Below are positions 36,701 through 48,928 of a DNA stretch of 64,000 nt, piece after piece (position 1 is the first letter of the stretch; each line of letters starts with the position of its first letter). Origin of the DNA: Sphagnum compactum (Eukaryota; Bryophyta; Sphagnopsida; Sphagnales); assembly GCA_965153455.1 (NCBI GenBank), contig OZ234499.1, positions 15,558,271 to 15,622,270 of the forward strand. Reading direction: 5' to 3'. The notes below the pieces were generated by a model, which saw only the letters and a list, made by a program, of their open reading frames with translations, was not told the origin of the DNA and did not search any database. The translations under genes were made by a program, and so were the position numbers.

Positions 36701-38348
36701 GGGTCTACCATCCTCCTTGGCCACTCTGGAGTCTATTGTGGGACTAAATCTGGAGAAGAATCAACTGACAGGTAACATTGCTCAATTGCTGTCTGAGAGT
36801 TCAGTCTGGCATCAAGCACAAACCATCAATCTGAGCCACAATGCATTTTCTGGAAGCATTCCAGCCACCATTGGCAATGCCACAGGGCTATCATATCTAG
36901 ATCTTGGTGGAAATCAGTTCTCAGGGTCTGTTCCAAATGAGCTTTCAAACCTTGTGCAGCTCATCTATTTGGATCTTTCAAACAACCACCTTAGTGGGAT
37001 GTTCCCTCCTGAGCTGTGTGAACTTAGATATCTGACCTTCCTCAACATGTCATATAATGACTTGGAAGGGCAAATCCCTTCCACAGGCATGTGTGCAAAG
37101 TTGGGTGCCTCTTCATTCATTGCAGATCCAGGACTTTGTGGAGGCATACTTGGAACAGAGTGCACTTCCAACTACATGACCATGACTCCTACCAACTTGC
37201 TGAGTACAGGGGCAATACTAGGTATCACAATTGGTTGCACCATTGCATTTCTCAGTCTGCTGTTTGTAGTCCTGAGGTGGCGCTTGCTGAAGAGAGAGGC
37301 AGTGATGAAAACCAAGGATTTGGAGAAGAAGTTTAGCATGATGCTTGACAGTAGCACATGTTTGACCATGGCAAAATCTAAGGAGCCCTTAAGTATCAAT
37401 GTAGCCATGTTTGAGCAGCCATTGCTGCGGCTCACTCTGGCTGACATACTCCTTGCCACCAATAACTTCTGCAAGACTAACATCATAGGTGATGGAGGAT
37501 TTGGAACGGTTTACAAGGCCATTTTACCAGATGGCAAAACTGTGGCCATAAAAAAACTTGGTGCAGCACGAACACAAGGCAACAGAGAATTTCTTGCAGA
37601 AATGGAAACTTTGGGAAAGGTGAAACATCGAAACTTGGTGCCATTACTTGGATACTGCTCATTTGGGGAGGAAAAACTGCTTGTGTATGAGTATATGGTG
37701 AACGGGAGCCTTGACCTGTGGCTTCGCAACCGCGCAGATGCAGTTGAGGTTCTGGATTGGAACAAACGATTCAAGATTGCCATGGGCTCTGCAAGAGGTC
37801 TCAACTTCCTTCACCATGGCTTCATACCCCATATCATCCACAGGGATGTGAAGACCAGCAACATTTTGCTGGATGCTGATTTTGAGCCCCGAGTTGCAGA
37901 TTTTGGTCTTGCACGGCTCATCAGTGCTTATGAGACCCATGTGAGCACTGATATTGCAGGCACCTTTGGATACATCCCTCCTGAATATGGGCAGAGCTGG
38001 CGATCCACTACTCGAGGAGATGTGTACAGCTATGGAGTGATACTCCTAGAACTGCTTACTGGCAAGGAGCCAACAGGTGTGGAGTTCAAGGAAATGGAAG
38101 GAGGTAATCTGGTTGGATGGGTCCGGCAGATGATAAAGCAGGGAGCAGCCCAAGACGTACTTGATCCCACTGTCTCAATTGGGTCATGTAAGATGAGCAT
38201 GCTCAAAGTGTTGCACATTGCCAACTTGTGTACAGCTGAAGACCCGCTCATGCGACCAACAATGCTGCAGGTAGTGAAGTACCTCAAGGATGTTGAAGCT
38301 GCACCCCAACTGCCCATCTACGATAGTAGTCACCAAATAACTGCATAG
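33718..38348 (+). CDS. EMS1: EMS1/EXS/MSP1-like LRR receptor kinase
   Basis: Three coding exons: 33718-34905, 35095-35952 and 36267-38348 (stop TAG at 38346), joined in phase 0 and giving 1375 residues. The start is the ATG in GGCCATGG. An upstream alternative begins with a non-ATG codon. Residues 1-34 form a signal peptide. The LRRNT has PCGWMGVTC (C70, C77). Plant-type LRRs (LxxLxLSxNxLSGxIP) then run to about residue 955, followed by a cysteine pair (CGGILGTEC), a membrane segment (about 996-1018), a juxtamembrane stretch with EPLSINVAMFEQPLLRLTL, and an RD kinase: loop GDGGFGTVY (from ~1090), K1111 in VAIKK, HRDVKTSN (D1209), DFG (D1227), GTFGYIPPEYGQ. The juxtamembrane and kinase blocks match, from memory, Arabidopsis EMS1 (about 1190 residues), which binds the small protein TPD1 and specifies tapetum in anthers. 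Here the ectodomain appears longer. In a seedless plant a sporangial role would be inference. All catalytic residues are present. Confidence 0.92.
34906..35094 (+). other. intron 1 of EMS1-like gene
   Basis: 189 bp, GT at 34906 and CAG ending 35094, phase 0. It joins NCSSLQ to VIDLAFNGLSG inside an LRR and removes the in-frame TGA at 34963. Flanks are CAG|GTTGGG and TGCAG|GTC. Confidence 0.9.
35953..36266 (+). other. intron 2 of EMS1-like gene
   Basis: 314 bp, AG|GTTTGT at 35953 and TTTTCCAG ending 36266, phase 0. It joins STICADFQ to VIAMPTSSFVQHHGTLDLSW. The QHHG...DLS junction is also seen in remembered EMS1 proteins, which supports the splice. Confidence 0.9.
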
Positions 38349-38501
38349 GTATGACTTGAAACATCTTTAGCTCTGCACTTGTTTGCTAACTTAAAAGAGA
38401 ATCAGAGTTGCAAAGTTTGGTGTTTTCTATGTGACACTTTCAATTGCAGTCTAACCTGACAAATGGAACACTGGTCTGAAACATTCTATCTTGATTTGCA
38501 G
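38349..38501 (+). other. possible 3' UTR intron of EMS1-like gene
   Basis: The stop codon is followed at once by GTATGACTTG, a good donor. TTGATTTGCAG at 38491-38501 is a good acceptor, and ATTGCAG near 38450 is an alternative. A further donor-like AAGGTAAACA lies at 38655. No transcript is available to confirm splicing. Confidence 0.35.
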
Positions 38502-40689
38502 GAAGTTTCAGCTACACACATAGATGTAGAAGAAGTTTTCACTAATTATGTCACCAGAATTTTTGCTGTTTGCATCCTTATTGCACGGCATTTATCACGC
38601 AATTCTGGAGATTCAGGCATGGTTGTGGAGGTGATGAGGCTCCACCACCATCAAGGTAAACATCCTGTGAAGCCCAATCACCTATCCTCTTAGCAAGGTT
38701 TCAATTCAGTCAATCCATTAAGCCACCAAGTGTGCGGAGTTTGTCTGACATGTATGCTCATTGAAACTGGTACACACTGATCTTGGTGTCTACCAGGGGC
38801 TTCCACATTCTGCAGAGATTGTAATGTAGAGAGAACTAGAAGATCAAGCTGTATTAAACCAGAGACCTAAGTTAGAATCCATAACCAAATTATCTTAGAT
38901 GTCAGACTTTACCTGAAGCAGACTGACAATGCTAGATGCAGACACCCGCCTAGTAAACAATCTTCATACTTATGTACAAATAAAATTACTCTTGGTGAAG
39001 AGTAGAAGCCAATACAGTAGTAAGCTCTGGTTTTCTTTACCTGCAAGCTGTTGCTGTTGTGACTTGTTCCATAATATATAGAAAAAATCTAACTCCAATA
39101 TAGTTCTTAGCAAATTGTCTCCAAGTTTGCTGTTCATTACTACCAGTCACTAATTTGCCAATTCCAGAGCTCCATATCAGGTTAGAGAGGTCCTTCTCCA
39201 TCTTGTCTTCTTCAGTTCATGCAAGGAATTATATTTGTAATTCCTCAGGCGAGCATTTGTACTATTTATGCATCTGCCCCAGTTCTTGAAGACGTGCACA
39301 AGTGAGGTGGAAACTGCAGCCATGTAAGGCTTTTGGATTACTTGGTATTGTTTCTTTTCAGTTCTTTTTGCCTGGTTTAAAATCCAGTGAAAAGAGACCC
39401 AAGTCTCTTTTTGGGTCTCCTTGTGTTTGTCATGAGTATACTTAACATGTTTTCAAAGCTAATTTTCATTGGTTTTTGGAGGTGGTTGTAAGCAAGACAA
39501 ATTATTAATGTTTTCCCCATAACCACATGTTCTGGTTTTCAAAAAAATTAAATTCAAGAAGTAAACTAGTTTTCACATTTGAAAAAATAAATCATACCAT
39601 GTCTAGTTCTTTATTTTTATTTTTCCTTATGGCCAATCGGTTATTTCACGACAAGTTTTTGATTCATTTAAACTAACTAGTTATGTGAAGCTGATTTTTT
39701 AACCACTTTCAGATTTTAGAATTAAGATGTCTAAATATTTTCCAAATTTTCATAGGCCAAAAACAAATCAGCAATCATTACAAAACTCTAATATTTAAAT
39801 AAAATTATGTGACCACATTTCAAAGACACACAAAACAAAAATAATTAAAATTGGTCCTCCTTCAATTCATCTTGCTCAAAAGAGCCTTTAAACTCATCTA
39901 ATTCATGTTTTAAGTATAATTCTAAATTTATCAATCTACCAAATTACTAGGAGCCTTACCACCCACCCTTGCATCATTTTGCCAATTTTTACTTCATAAG
40001 GAGTTTTTTGTCAAGGTTAATTTATTGTAAGTAGTATCTCTTCAAATTGATGAGAATTTCAACAAGGGAATCTTTTTTCCTTAGTTTCAGTTTGAAAACC
40101 TCCAATTCATAATATTTGCTTAAAGTTAAAAAATTTACTTTAACATGGTTTCATGTTTCTTTCACCACTCCAAAGGGCATTTGATATCTTTTGCATCCCT
40201 AATATCTACAAAATATCAACAATTCTTGATTAACAAGCTTTTTTGCAAGTTCACAAGTGCCAACCACTATCTTAAAGATGTTTAAACTCTTGTCTTCATC
40301 AATTCTATACTTGCAATGGAACTTTCAGCCTCAAACAATGGATGCAAATGATTATAACATTATTATAATGCAACATACAATGCATGATTTAACATCAATT
40401 GATAATTCATCATTGACATAAAAAAATGCCCAAGTTAAAAATGTCTTGTCATGGGGTTTGCACTTTAACCTTTGTTCATGCAATTTTTTCATAATTAATT
40501 GCACTAGAGTTATCTATAATGTGATGCCCAATTGGGCCCTTTCTCATCCTTCATCCCTTATTTAGTGTTGTCCATAAACTTGTTTCAAGATAGGGGTCCA
40601 AGTGGGGTTCAAAGTGGGAAAACCTAGGATGAGATCCCTAACATGGGCACATCAAACTATTTTTTCCCACCCTAGGGTTGCCCACCTTT
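38502..40689. other. 3' flank of EMS1-like gene, then gene-free DNA
   Basis: 38502 to about 39000 is probably 3' UTR. An AAATAAAA polyadenylation-like signal lies at about 38979. The rest is AT-rich without a recognisable gene. Confidence 0.45.
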
Positions 40690-41070
40690 TAGGCTAATGT
40701 TGGATATTGGCTAATAGTTATGGATATTCATTATTAACCATTGTTGACTATTGGCCATTGGCTATTAGCTATTACTTGTGGCTATTGTCTATTGACCATT
40801 GGTTGTTGCATACTCACCATGGGCTATTGGTTATTAGCCACTAGCTATGGCTGTTAACCATTGGCGATTGGTTATTAGCTATGGCTATTGATTATTGACC
40901 TTTGGTTATTGGCTATTGACCACAACTATTAATTATTGGACATTGGCTATTGGTTACAACCTATGCGTATTGGGTATTGGGTATTGGCTATTAAGATTGG
41001 ATATTAGTTATTAACCATTAGTTATTGGCCATTGGTTATGGGCTACTAGCTATGGCTATTGGTCAAGCTA
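40690..41070. repeat. degenerate GGCTATTGG/ATTAGCTAT array
   Basis: About 380 bases built from rearranged short modules: GGCTATTGG, TTATTAGC, CCATTGG, TAGCTATGG, ATTAACCATTG. Period is irregular (roughly 10-30 bases). No open frame. It resembles an old, scrambled simple satellite. Confidence 0.8.
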
Positions 41071-41714
41071 TGGTTTAAAATGGGCAACGTTAATGCAGTC
41101 AAATGATGAATCCATGCTTAGAAATGTAGTTTTAAGGTTTGGTTCTATGTGTACGCATGATGATGAAGGAAAAATCAGCCACAATGGAGTGGGCTTCAGT
41201 CTAGACTAGGTAGAATGTAAGATTCATCCATGTACTTTAAGATCTTCATTTGTGGGCTATATAAAGAGGAGCTTTTCCCATACTTTTTTCTTCATTTTCA
41301 TTTGAAACTAAAGATGTTTTCAAGTGAAAGCCATGCTTCCTTTTTTAATTGTGATCATTTCATGTGTACATCAAGTGATGAAAAATATTGTAGGATATGG
41401 ATGAAGAGGACATGGCTATTTTTGATTCCATGACGGTTGCTTGCAACTCCCACAATTTTTTCACATTACATGAGATTAAGGAGTCAGTGGGGCAATTCAC
41501 GAACCCAAGAGTTGGTGTTTGAGGTGTTTTGGTTACAAAGTGAGTTAAATTGCATCTTTTCAAAACTTTGACAAATTTCAACTTGGTGGAATTTGATGAA
41601 GTGGTCCCAATAGTCTTGGCCCATGCATAATCTACAGGTGGTGAAGTTGTAATTTCATCTTTAGTTTGATTTTTTTTGTTTGCAATAATCTCTTCATTTA
41701 ACCTTCAAGGTTAA

Positions 41715-42070
41715 AGACTTTTAGGGTTTTTTTTGGGTTAGGGTTTAAGATTAAGGGCTAATGTAATTTTTCTTTTCATTTTTTTCTTTAAGGTTTAAGG
41801 TTTAGGTGTATTTAGGGTCTGTTTTTTGGGTTAGGGTTTAGGATTAAATCCTGAATTTATTTTTTGTTGTTGTTTTTTTCATTGGGGTTTAAAGGTTAAA
41901 GGGTATTTAGGCTTTTTCCTAGGGTTAGGGTTTAGAGTTAAGGCCTGATTTGTTGTTTTTTATCAAATTGTTCATTAGGGTGTTGGGTCTCACAATATTT
42001 ATGGTTAGTGTCAAAGGTTAAACTTTGATTTCTTATTTTTTGTCAAAAACTTTATTAGGGTTTTGGGTCT
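41715..42070 (+). repeat. telomere-like GGGTTAGGGTTTA motifs
   Basis: At least five GGTTAGGGTTTA-type segments spaced 50-100 bases apart, alternating with T-rich DNA. The AGGGTTTTTTTTGGGTTAGG / TTAGGGTCTGTTTTTTGGG similarity between blocks suggests a decayed ~100 bp tandem repeat rather than a simple telomere insert. Confidence 0.6.
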
Positions 42071-42239
42071 TATGCGAATTAGTTGTTATTCTTAGGATTA
42101 AAGTTTAAGCAAGATGAACATACCTGAAATGAAAAAGTTTTCATTGAAGCCCTGCAACCATTGACTTTTCACTTCCAACAAAATTTCAACTTGTAAGACA
42201 ATGTAAGGGTAGGGGTAGTATTTACCATAAAAGGGGAAT

Positions 42240-42435
42240 GTAACATGATGAACAATAGTAACAACACAATGAATTTCAACAACACAATGAGCACGAGCAA
42301 TTAAAAACAACACAATGAACACTTACAATGAGCAACAACATGATGAACACTAGCAAACAACAACCAACAACATGATGAACTTCAAAAACAACACAATGAA
42401 CACCTTCAAAACATGATGAACATTAGAAACAACAT
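42240..42435. repeat. AACAACA(C/T)AATGAACA-type degenerate array
   Basis: Repeated AACACAATGAACACT / AACATGATGAACACTAG modules of about 20-35 bases, roughly eight copies. Non-coding. Confidence 0.75.
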
Positions 42436-45053
42436 ACTTGGGATATAATTTTGTTTCCCATGTAGGAAAAACAATGCTTCTAACTTGCACCCTAAGCGTA
42501 AATGCAACCTCCACCTTTAACTAAGTTTAGACTCCCTAGTCCTAGACCCTTAAGGATCAAACCTAGGGATTACCTATGTCACCTATTTGAGTATCAAAAT
42601 TTAAATTGAAGAATTTTGCTTTTGTTTTTTGTGAACCATGTATCTCAAGTTACATACCTTAAAATCTAGGATTTTATTTTGAGTATCACCTTGAGTGACA
42701 CTTGATCAAATTTTTAGGACATCACCTTGAGTGACACCTAGTTGATTCTTTATGTGAATTGATTGAAAACTAGGTTGATTTTAGACCACAATTTGGTACC
42801 CACTCAACATCAATATACACGAACTAATAATCGATGGGTATTTGTAACAAATTCTAAAATTCACACAACATCGATATTTTGTGTAGGGTAAAGATTGGGA
42901 ACAAGGCTATTCTAGGAATAATTGCCCTACATGAAGTGGGAGCCAAGTGTTGGACCCAGTGCTAGAGTTGCATTTGGTGTAATGAAAAACAAAGGGGACG
43001 CATACTTCCTTCTTAGTAAATTCAAAACATTGATGAAACAAGGTTTGGCAAAATTCAAAGTTAAAAATATGCAACAATCGACTTAAACATCACAGGTTGT
43101 AAATCTTAGTATTAGTTGTCAGCACAATGCATCTAGTTCTGTGGGTCTCTAAGAATCATCTCTCCGACCTCACTCTCATGAACTCTACAGGTTACTCATA
43201 GCTTCTCATTTGTCACAGACTGCCGGATTCCCATATAGAAAACCTTTGATCCTTGAAATTAGCACAAAGTGGCCAACCCATGACATTACAACCCTTTGAT
43301 CATACCAAGATGGTTTTTCAACCATGAAAGCAACACCCTCATTGTTTTGAACCTCACACATAACAATATATAGCACAAAAGACATTCCATAGGCAACTTC
43401 CAACACAACTTAATTCAGAGAGTATGACAAAGAAGATGTGCCCTTCAATAAGCTTCACCTAAACACCACAACTTATTGCATGAACAAGGTACTCCCTCGC
43501 AGTTCCTAGTAATCCGAGTGCTCTCTCTTTCTAAACAATGGACTGCTAGACACAATTAATCGCAATGACTCCCACAAACAAAAATTGAGACACTTCGTAT
43601 TTGCTCTTGAGATCAGTGAAGTTCTTCATCATCTTCTTGGTCATGAACACCTATTAATTGTACCAGAATTGCATTCTTCCTAAAGAAGCACATAATGCAA
43701 TGAAGATTTACATAGCTTTTCTAGAACACAATCTTCCCTTGAAGAAATTTCCTTCAAATCCGAAGCATGACGAGCGAACCCTAGACTATCTCAACATTAC
43801 GCATCAATGAAAATCAACAGATACTTGTTTAGGAACTTAGCTCCCCCTTGTCCTTGAACAGCCCTGCCTCTTATCCCCAACTCAAGCTCGTCCTTGACTA
43901 ACGGCCATCAAAACAGCAGCGAGCAAACATCAACACCACCGAAAATGCACCCATAGAGAGAAGAACATGACACAACAAGCGTCGTCGAGAATTAAAACCC
44001 ACCTTGCTCATAACAAGGAAGCAAACACACCAGAAGAAAATAAAAATGGAAACCAAGATGCTCTTTCACATCACCATCAACTGCCGAAAGTTTTGTTTGG
44101 TCTGCTTTCGGTGGTTGATGGTGTTGTTCCATCAATCTAGGGTTTCATCCCACAATTTCTCATCACATTGGGTCCACTTGGGATGTTCTAGAAGGAATTG
44201 TATTTGGGTTTGCTTAGGACACTCTCAGATTATGAGGAGAAAGAGAGAGAAATAACAACCTTTTAGGGTTTAGGTTTGGGCTATGTTAAGGTCATTAAGA
44301 ACCCTAAATGCATGGGGTGGATGTGGGAAGAGTTTGCAATTTGGCCTCTTGAGATGCTCTTGGATTGTGAAGAGAGAAAGAGGATTTGCAACGTTTTCCA
44401 GTTTAAGGTTCATGGTTTAGGCTTAGGACATGTTTAGGTGATTATGAACCTTAAACCCTAAAATACAAGACTTGATTTTTGCTTTTATGTGGTCAAAGTA
44501 CATGATTTGAAACGGAAGTTTTTTCGTCAGTCCATGGAGGTCAAAGAGAAAAATTGTGGCAGGGGTTATTTTTGGATCCTTGGCAATGATGGGATCATAG
44601 ATCAGAGAAGGTAACTGAACATCAAACCCATCAAAGTTCAAATGGCAATTGAGCCATAGCTCTTGTTGGTGTCAATCTTGTTCCTCCCTCTCTCTCTTGG
44701 TTATTATCTTGGCTTGGCCAAACTTGGGAGAAATTCTTTCCAAGTCCTTTGCACTAGTGGGAAAGTAGTCGCAGCAGTAGGTTGGAGAAAGGCAGGTTAA
44801 TGCAATATGCTGATGTAGAAGGTTTAAGGTTTGCGGCTTTCTCTCGTCTTATGATACCATTTTATGCTTGGGATGTGGACAATACATGGCTGATCAGCTT
44901 GATTTGGACTTCTAGTAGTAGGCAAATGAAAGGTACTCGGATTTCAAACATGAGAAGTCATGGAAAGCACTATGGTTCGAGGACTGATGAGACCCACTAT
45001 GGGTGGGTGGCAATAGCGATGGGCTGCAATGGCACCAGGCACAGTGCAATTGA
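42436..45053. other. gene-free stretch
   Basis: No gene recognised. 43140-44000 is less AT-rich, but minus- and plus-strand translations break every few dozen codons without family motifs. Small TTTAGGG-like motifs lie near 44260 and 44450. Confidence 0.4.
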
Positions 45054-46579
45054 ACAATTTTTCTTGGAATCCGAAGCTTACAAAATATGTGAAGGATGGG
45101 CAACCTGAGAAGGCAATGATGCTTTCCCAACAAATGCAATGAGAAGGAATGACTCTTGACAAAATTCAATTCTGTTCAAGTGATTTAAGGTATCTGCTGG
45201 TTGCAGAACAGTTGAAGATGGCAGGCTTATCATGAACAGCTCATTCAAAGTGGTTGTAAATCTGATGTCTTTGTGGGGAGTAGCTTGGTGGACATGTATA
45301 CAAAAAGTGGGATCATGCAGGATCCTTGGAGACTCTTCAACAAGATGCAATCTCAAAATGTGGTCACTTCGACTACCATGATATTCGGACATGTGCAATG
45401 TGGGCAAGGGCAGATGGCACTGGAACTATTTCAGCAAATGCAACAGGAAGGTGTGCAGCTAGATTCTATTACTTTTGTGGGGTTTCTGAATGCATGTTCC
45501 AGTGTTGTGGCATTTGAAAAGGGCTAGTGTGCTCATCAACAGATCATTCAAAGTGGTTTGGAGTCAGATGTCTTTGTGGGGAATAGCTTGGTTGACATGC
45601 ATGCAAACTGTGGGAGCTTTGAGGATGTTTCAAAAATGTTCCACAAGATGCCATCTCAAGATGTGGTCACTTGGAATGCCATACTTGGACGATGTGCCAT
45701 GAATGGACATGGTAAGGGACCTTCTTCACACATTTTGAATGGATATGTGAAGAAGGTGTCTAGCGAGATGATATCACTTTTGCTTGTCTTCTATCAGCTT
45801 GTAGCCATGCAGGTTTGGTAGATGAAGGCATGCACTGTTATGCTTCAAAGATCACAGACTATATGATTTTTGCAAAGTTGGAACATTACACCTGCATAAT
45901 CAACCTTGGCCAGCTTGGCCATCTACAGGAGGCAGAGAATATTATCAAAGCAATGCCCTATAGACCAGATGTGGCTACATGGATGGTTTTGCTGAGAATT
46001 CATGGTATTGTGGAGATGGGAGAACATGTTGCTAAATGGGTTTTTGAATTGGACCCTGAAAATGCTGCAGGTTATGTGCTACCATCAAACATCTATGTTG
46101 GTGCTGGCAATAGGCATCTCTGTGAGAATGTTGAACCACAGAGGTAAGAAAGAGGTGTGAAGAAACAATTAGTTTACACCTTGATTGAAGTTAATAATGA
46201 GGTGCATACATTTGTAATAGACAATCAAGACCACCCTTAGATGATTGAAATTCATGCAAAACTGCAAGGATCGTCAAGGCTCATGCACAATGCAGGGTAT
46301 GCGCCTTCTACGAATTTTGTTCTGCATGATGTGGCAGAAGAAGAAGAAAAGGTGTTTCATTTGTGTCACCATGCCAAGAAACTTGCTATTGCATTTGGGC
46401 TCATCAACACAGCTCGTGGTACTCCTCTCTAAATAAGAAAAGATCTGTGGGTTTGTGAAGATTGCCACATTTTCACAAAGTTCATTTCAAATATAGTTGG
46501 GATACCAATTGTGGTGAGGGTTGCCAATCACTTCCATCAATTTAAATATGGTGTTTGTTCTTGCACGAACCGTTGGTGA
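45054..46579 (+). pseudogene. broken DYW-type pentatricopeptide-repeat (PPR) gene
   Basis: PPR-DYW proteins act in organelle RNA editing. Recognisable pieces in order: WNPKLTKYVKDGQPEKAMML then a stop (about 45070-45150); HEQLIQSGCKSDVFVGSSLV; GHVQCGQGQMALELFQQMQQ; FEKG then stop at 45525-45527; CAHQQIIQSGLESDVFVGNS; MPSQDVVTWNAILG; a frame shift near 45735; LLSACSHAGLVDEGM; EAENIIKAMPYRPDVATWMV; stops at 46145, 46238 and 46430. The C-terminus has HHAKKLAIAF where the deaminase zinc motif should read HSEKLA, so the catalytic Glu is Lys, and it ends CTNRW instead of DYW. CEDCH (the CxxC pair) is kept. At least three in-frame stops and two frame shifts show it is dead. Upstream PPR units and the start are missing or unrecognisable, making it 5'-truncated. 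The near-identical repeated blocks are of fern style. Confidence 0.88.
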
Positions 46580-48009
46580 TGCCAGTAGTATGTCTAATTG
46601 ATCATTATATCAAATTCATTTTGTTTACACTAGCATGTGTAGTGGTATTGTTCAAGTGGGTGGTGAAGTCAGGGTTCAGACAGAATTAACATATCATACA
46701 ACTTTCTTGTTCTTCAGCCATGGCCCCCCCTAATGAAGGTCCACTAATAGATCTGTGCTAAGCTAAGTATATCCAAGGCTTGGGTCTATGTGCACAAAGT
46801 GACACCATATGTGCAAGCACCAGTGATACTTTCAAGTTGAAGATGTCACTAAAAGTCAGTGATTACCAACTTTCCTTGAGGTATGGATTATGTTGTCCAC
46901 ATTTCAGTGACCATTGAACCTACCTCATTATAAACATGCCATATGATCACAAGGATTCTCACTCAATGATTTGATTTTGATTTGCTTTGTTAAGGCATCA
47001 CTTTCCCAGTACACACTTGTTTGTTGTGACTGCAAAAAATCAACATGTAAACAAACCTGTATGGATGGATGTAAGGTTTAATGCTTTTAGATGGGTACTA
47101 AAATTTTGGCTATAGAATCTCACAAGATTGTGGTGACTTTGCTTTCTTTATCAAGTTTCATGTATTTGCCACAATATTAAGCTTAGATCAATGTTGGAGA
47201 AAAGCAAGAGTTGTCATCATGGTGTGACATTTGGATGCACTGCATTGGTAGTTGATGATGTTGGTGTTGTAATAACACACCAAGCTACACTACTAACAAC
47301 AGTTGACCTTGCAATGGCCATGGTCAATAGATTTACATTTGTGGCACTGCTGTCATTGGCTACTGCCATGCACTGCAAACTCGCAAACAGACCATTATAT
47401 TATTGTATATTCTATTGAAATTGCAATGACATCTCCCAATAATTTCTGAATTCAAAATTGGCAACATTTGATCATGCTTCTGTTCTTGTTGCAACTCCTT
47501 AGTGGTTTACGTGGTCTTTGAGAATGCATGCATTACCATGGTTTCTTGGTGACTATTGTACTAAGTACTGATGTTGGGATCCTTTTTGTAGTGACAAATA
47601 CTAGTTGAGTTGTGTTTGTAAAGCTTCACATGCATTGATGGGAAGCCATTTCCACAATCATTGCCAAGGTGGTTGGTTTTACATGTTCATCTCCCATGAC
47701 ATTGTTTTGAATTATGTACTTTGGCAAAAATTTTGAATCTTGAGTCATGACAGATGACAACATATGGTGTAGAAATCAAAATTGTACCAATTATTGCCCA
47801 ATGTTTTCAAAAAAAGAAATTGGCAATGCCCAAGTGCTTGAAGATAGAGAGGCTTAAGCAACATGCTGACATGTAAATTCTTGCATGGTGGTGAGCAATA
47901 GGAAAAAGAGTTGCACAAGAATAAGATGGCTGTACCTTTGTTGACCTTTGTTGTGCCATGATCCATTCATCAATGTTTCCCGGGTTTTGGGGATAGTTCT
48001 ATGGTCCTT
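46580..48009. other. gene-free stretch
   Basis: No gene recognised; short open frames only. Confidence 0.45.
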
Positions 48010-48200
48010 AGAGCATCTCCAGCCATGCTCAGTATGTGACCTTGCAAAAAGTCACAAGTTTAGTTTTTTTTTTCCCCAATTCCAAGCATAAAACAAAAAC
48101 TGGGACTTCGCATAGGTGGGTGAATACTAATACCAAATCACCTGGACCAATCAAACTATCTAGCCAATCAATAGTAGGTGTTACTCTTTGCTGTGCCTAC
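48010..48200. repeat. dispersed repeat B, copy 2
   Basis: Starts GAGCATCTCCAGCCATGCTC and contains TGGACCAATCAAACTATCTA. Partner of 4743-5110 with rearranged order. Confidence 0.55.
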
Positions 48201-48387
48201 TAGCATCAGCATCCTGTGCCAAAAGGTTCAGCCAAACCTGCATGTTTTGACAAAGTGTCGGGAAGGTTTGGTTAAGGAAACATAATTTAAGAACCAACTA
48301 GGTTCTCTTGAATTATTATTTTTTCATTTAGGAGAACTGTTCAGGGTTTCAATTTTTTTAATATTATAAATTTATCTAGTTCAAATG

Positions 48388-48928
48388 AAAACGGTTCTCA
48401 TAAATAAAATAGTTCTTGCAAATGTGAGAATTGTCGATTTTCAAAGGTGGTTATCTATACTTGGATATCAATTTTTTTGATTCTAAAAGTTTTATTTTTC
48501 AATAAAAAAAAAGAATAATCATAAATTTTTATACTGGGAAAGCAAAGGAATAACCAAAAAAAAAATAGGAAGAAAAAATAGCAATTTTCAACTTACAAAA
48601 TATGTTTTTCTTCTCTGAACTTAAAAACCCTATAGGAACACCAACTTAAGAACCCTATAGGATCACCAACTTAAGCTTTACAAATCATCTTTGAGCATCA
48701 AAGATGACAAAGCAATGTTCAAAAAATGTTTTGGTTATTTGGTTATTAGCTTGTGTGTATTGAGATTTTTCTTTTTAACTTTTTGACCCTTTACTTTTGA
48801 AAGACCATAAACTTAGCTACTAAAAGAAGCTTTTTGCTTAACAAACTTTTGGAAAGGTACATGACCTTGGATACACTATGTCCCGCCTTCAAAAAAATTC
48901 AAAAGAAAACAATCATAAATGACTATAC
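48388..48928 (+). repeat. repeat C, copy 1, left part
   Basis: Matches 61033-61592: GGTTCTCATAAATAAAATAG, GAGAATTGTCGATTTTCAAA, ATACTGGGAAAGCAAAGGAA, GCTTTACAAATCATCTTTGA, GGTACATGACCTTGGATACA, AAAAGAAAACAATCATAAAT. The left part is separated from its right part by 4.04 kb not found in copy 2. Confidence 0.9.

Noticed and set aside
42950-44000. Copia-like polyprotein on the minus strand
   Set aside because: Six-frame reading gave only short pieces. No catalytic D/YxDD, integrase HHCC or LTR pair was found.
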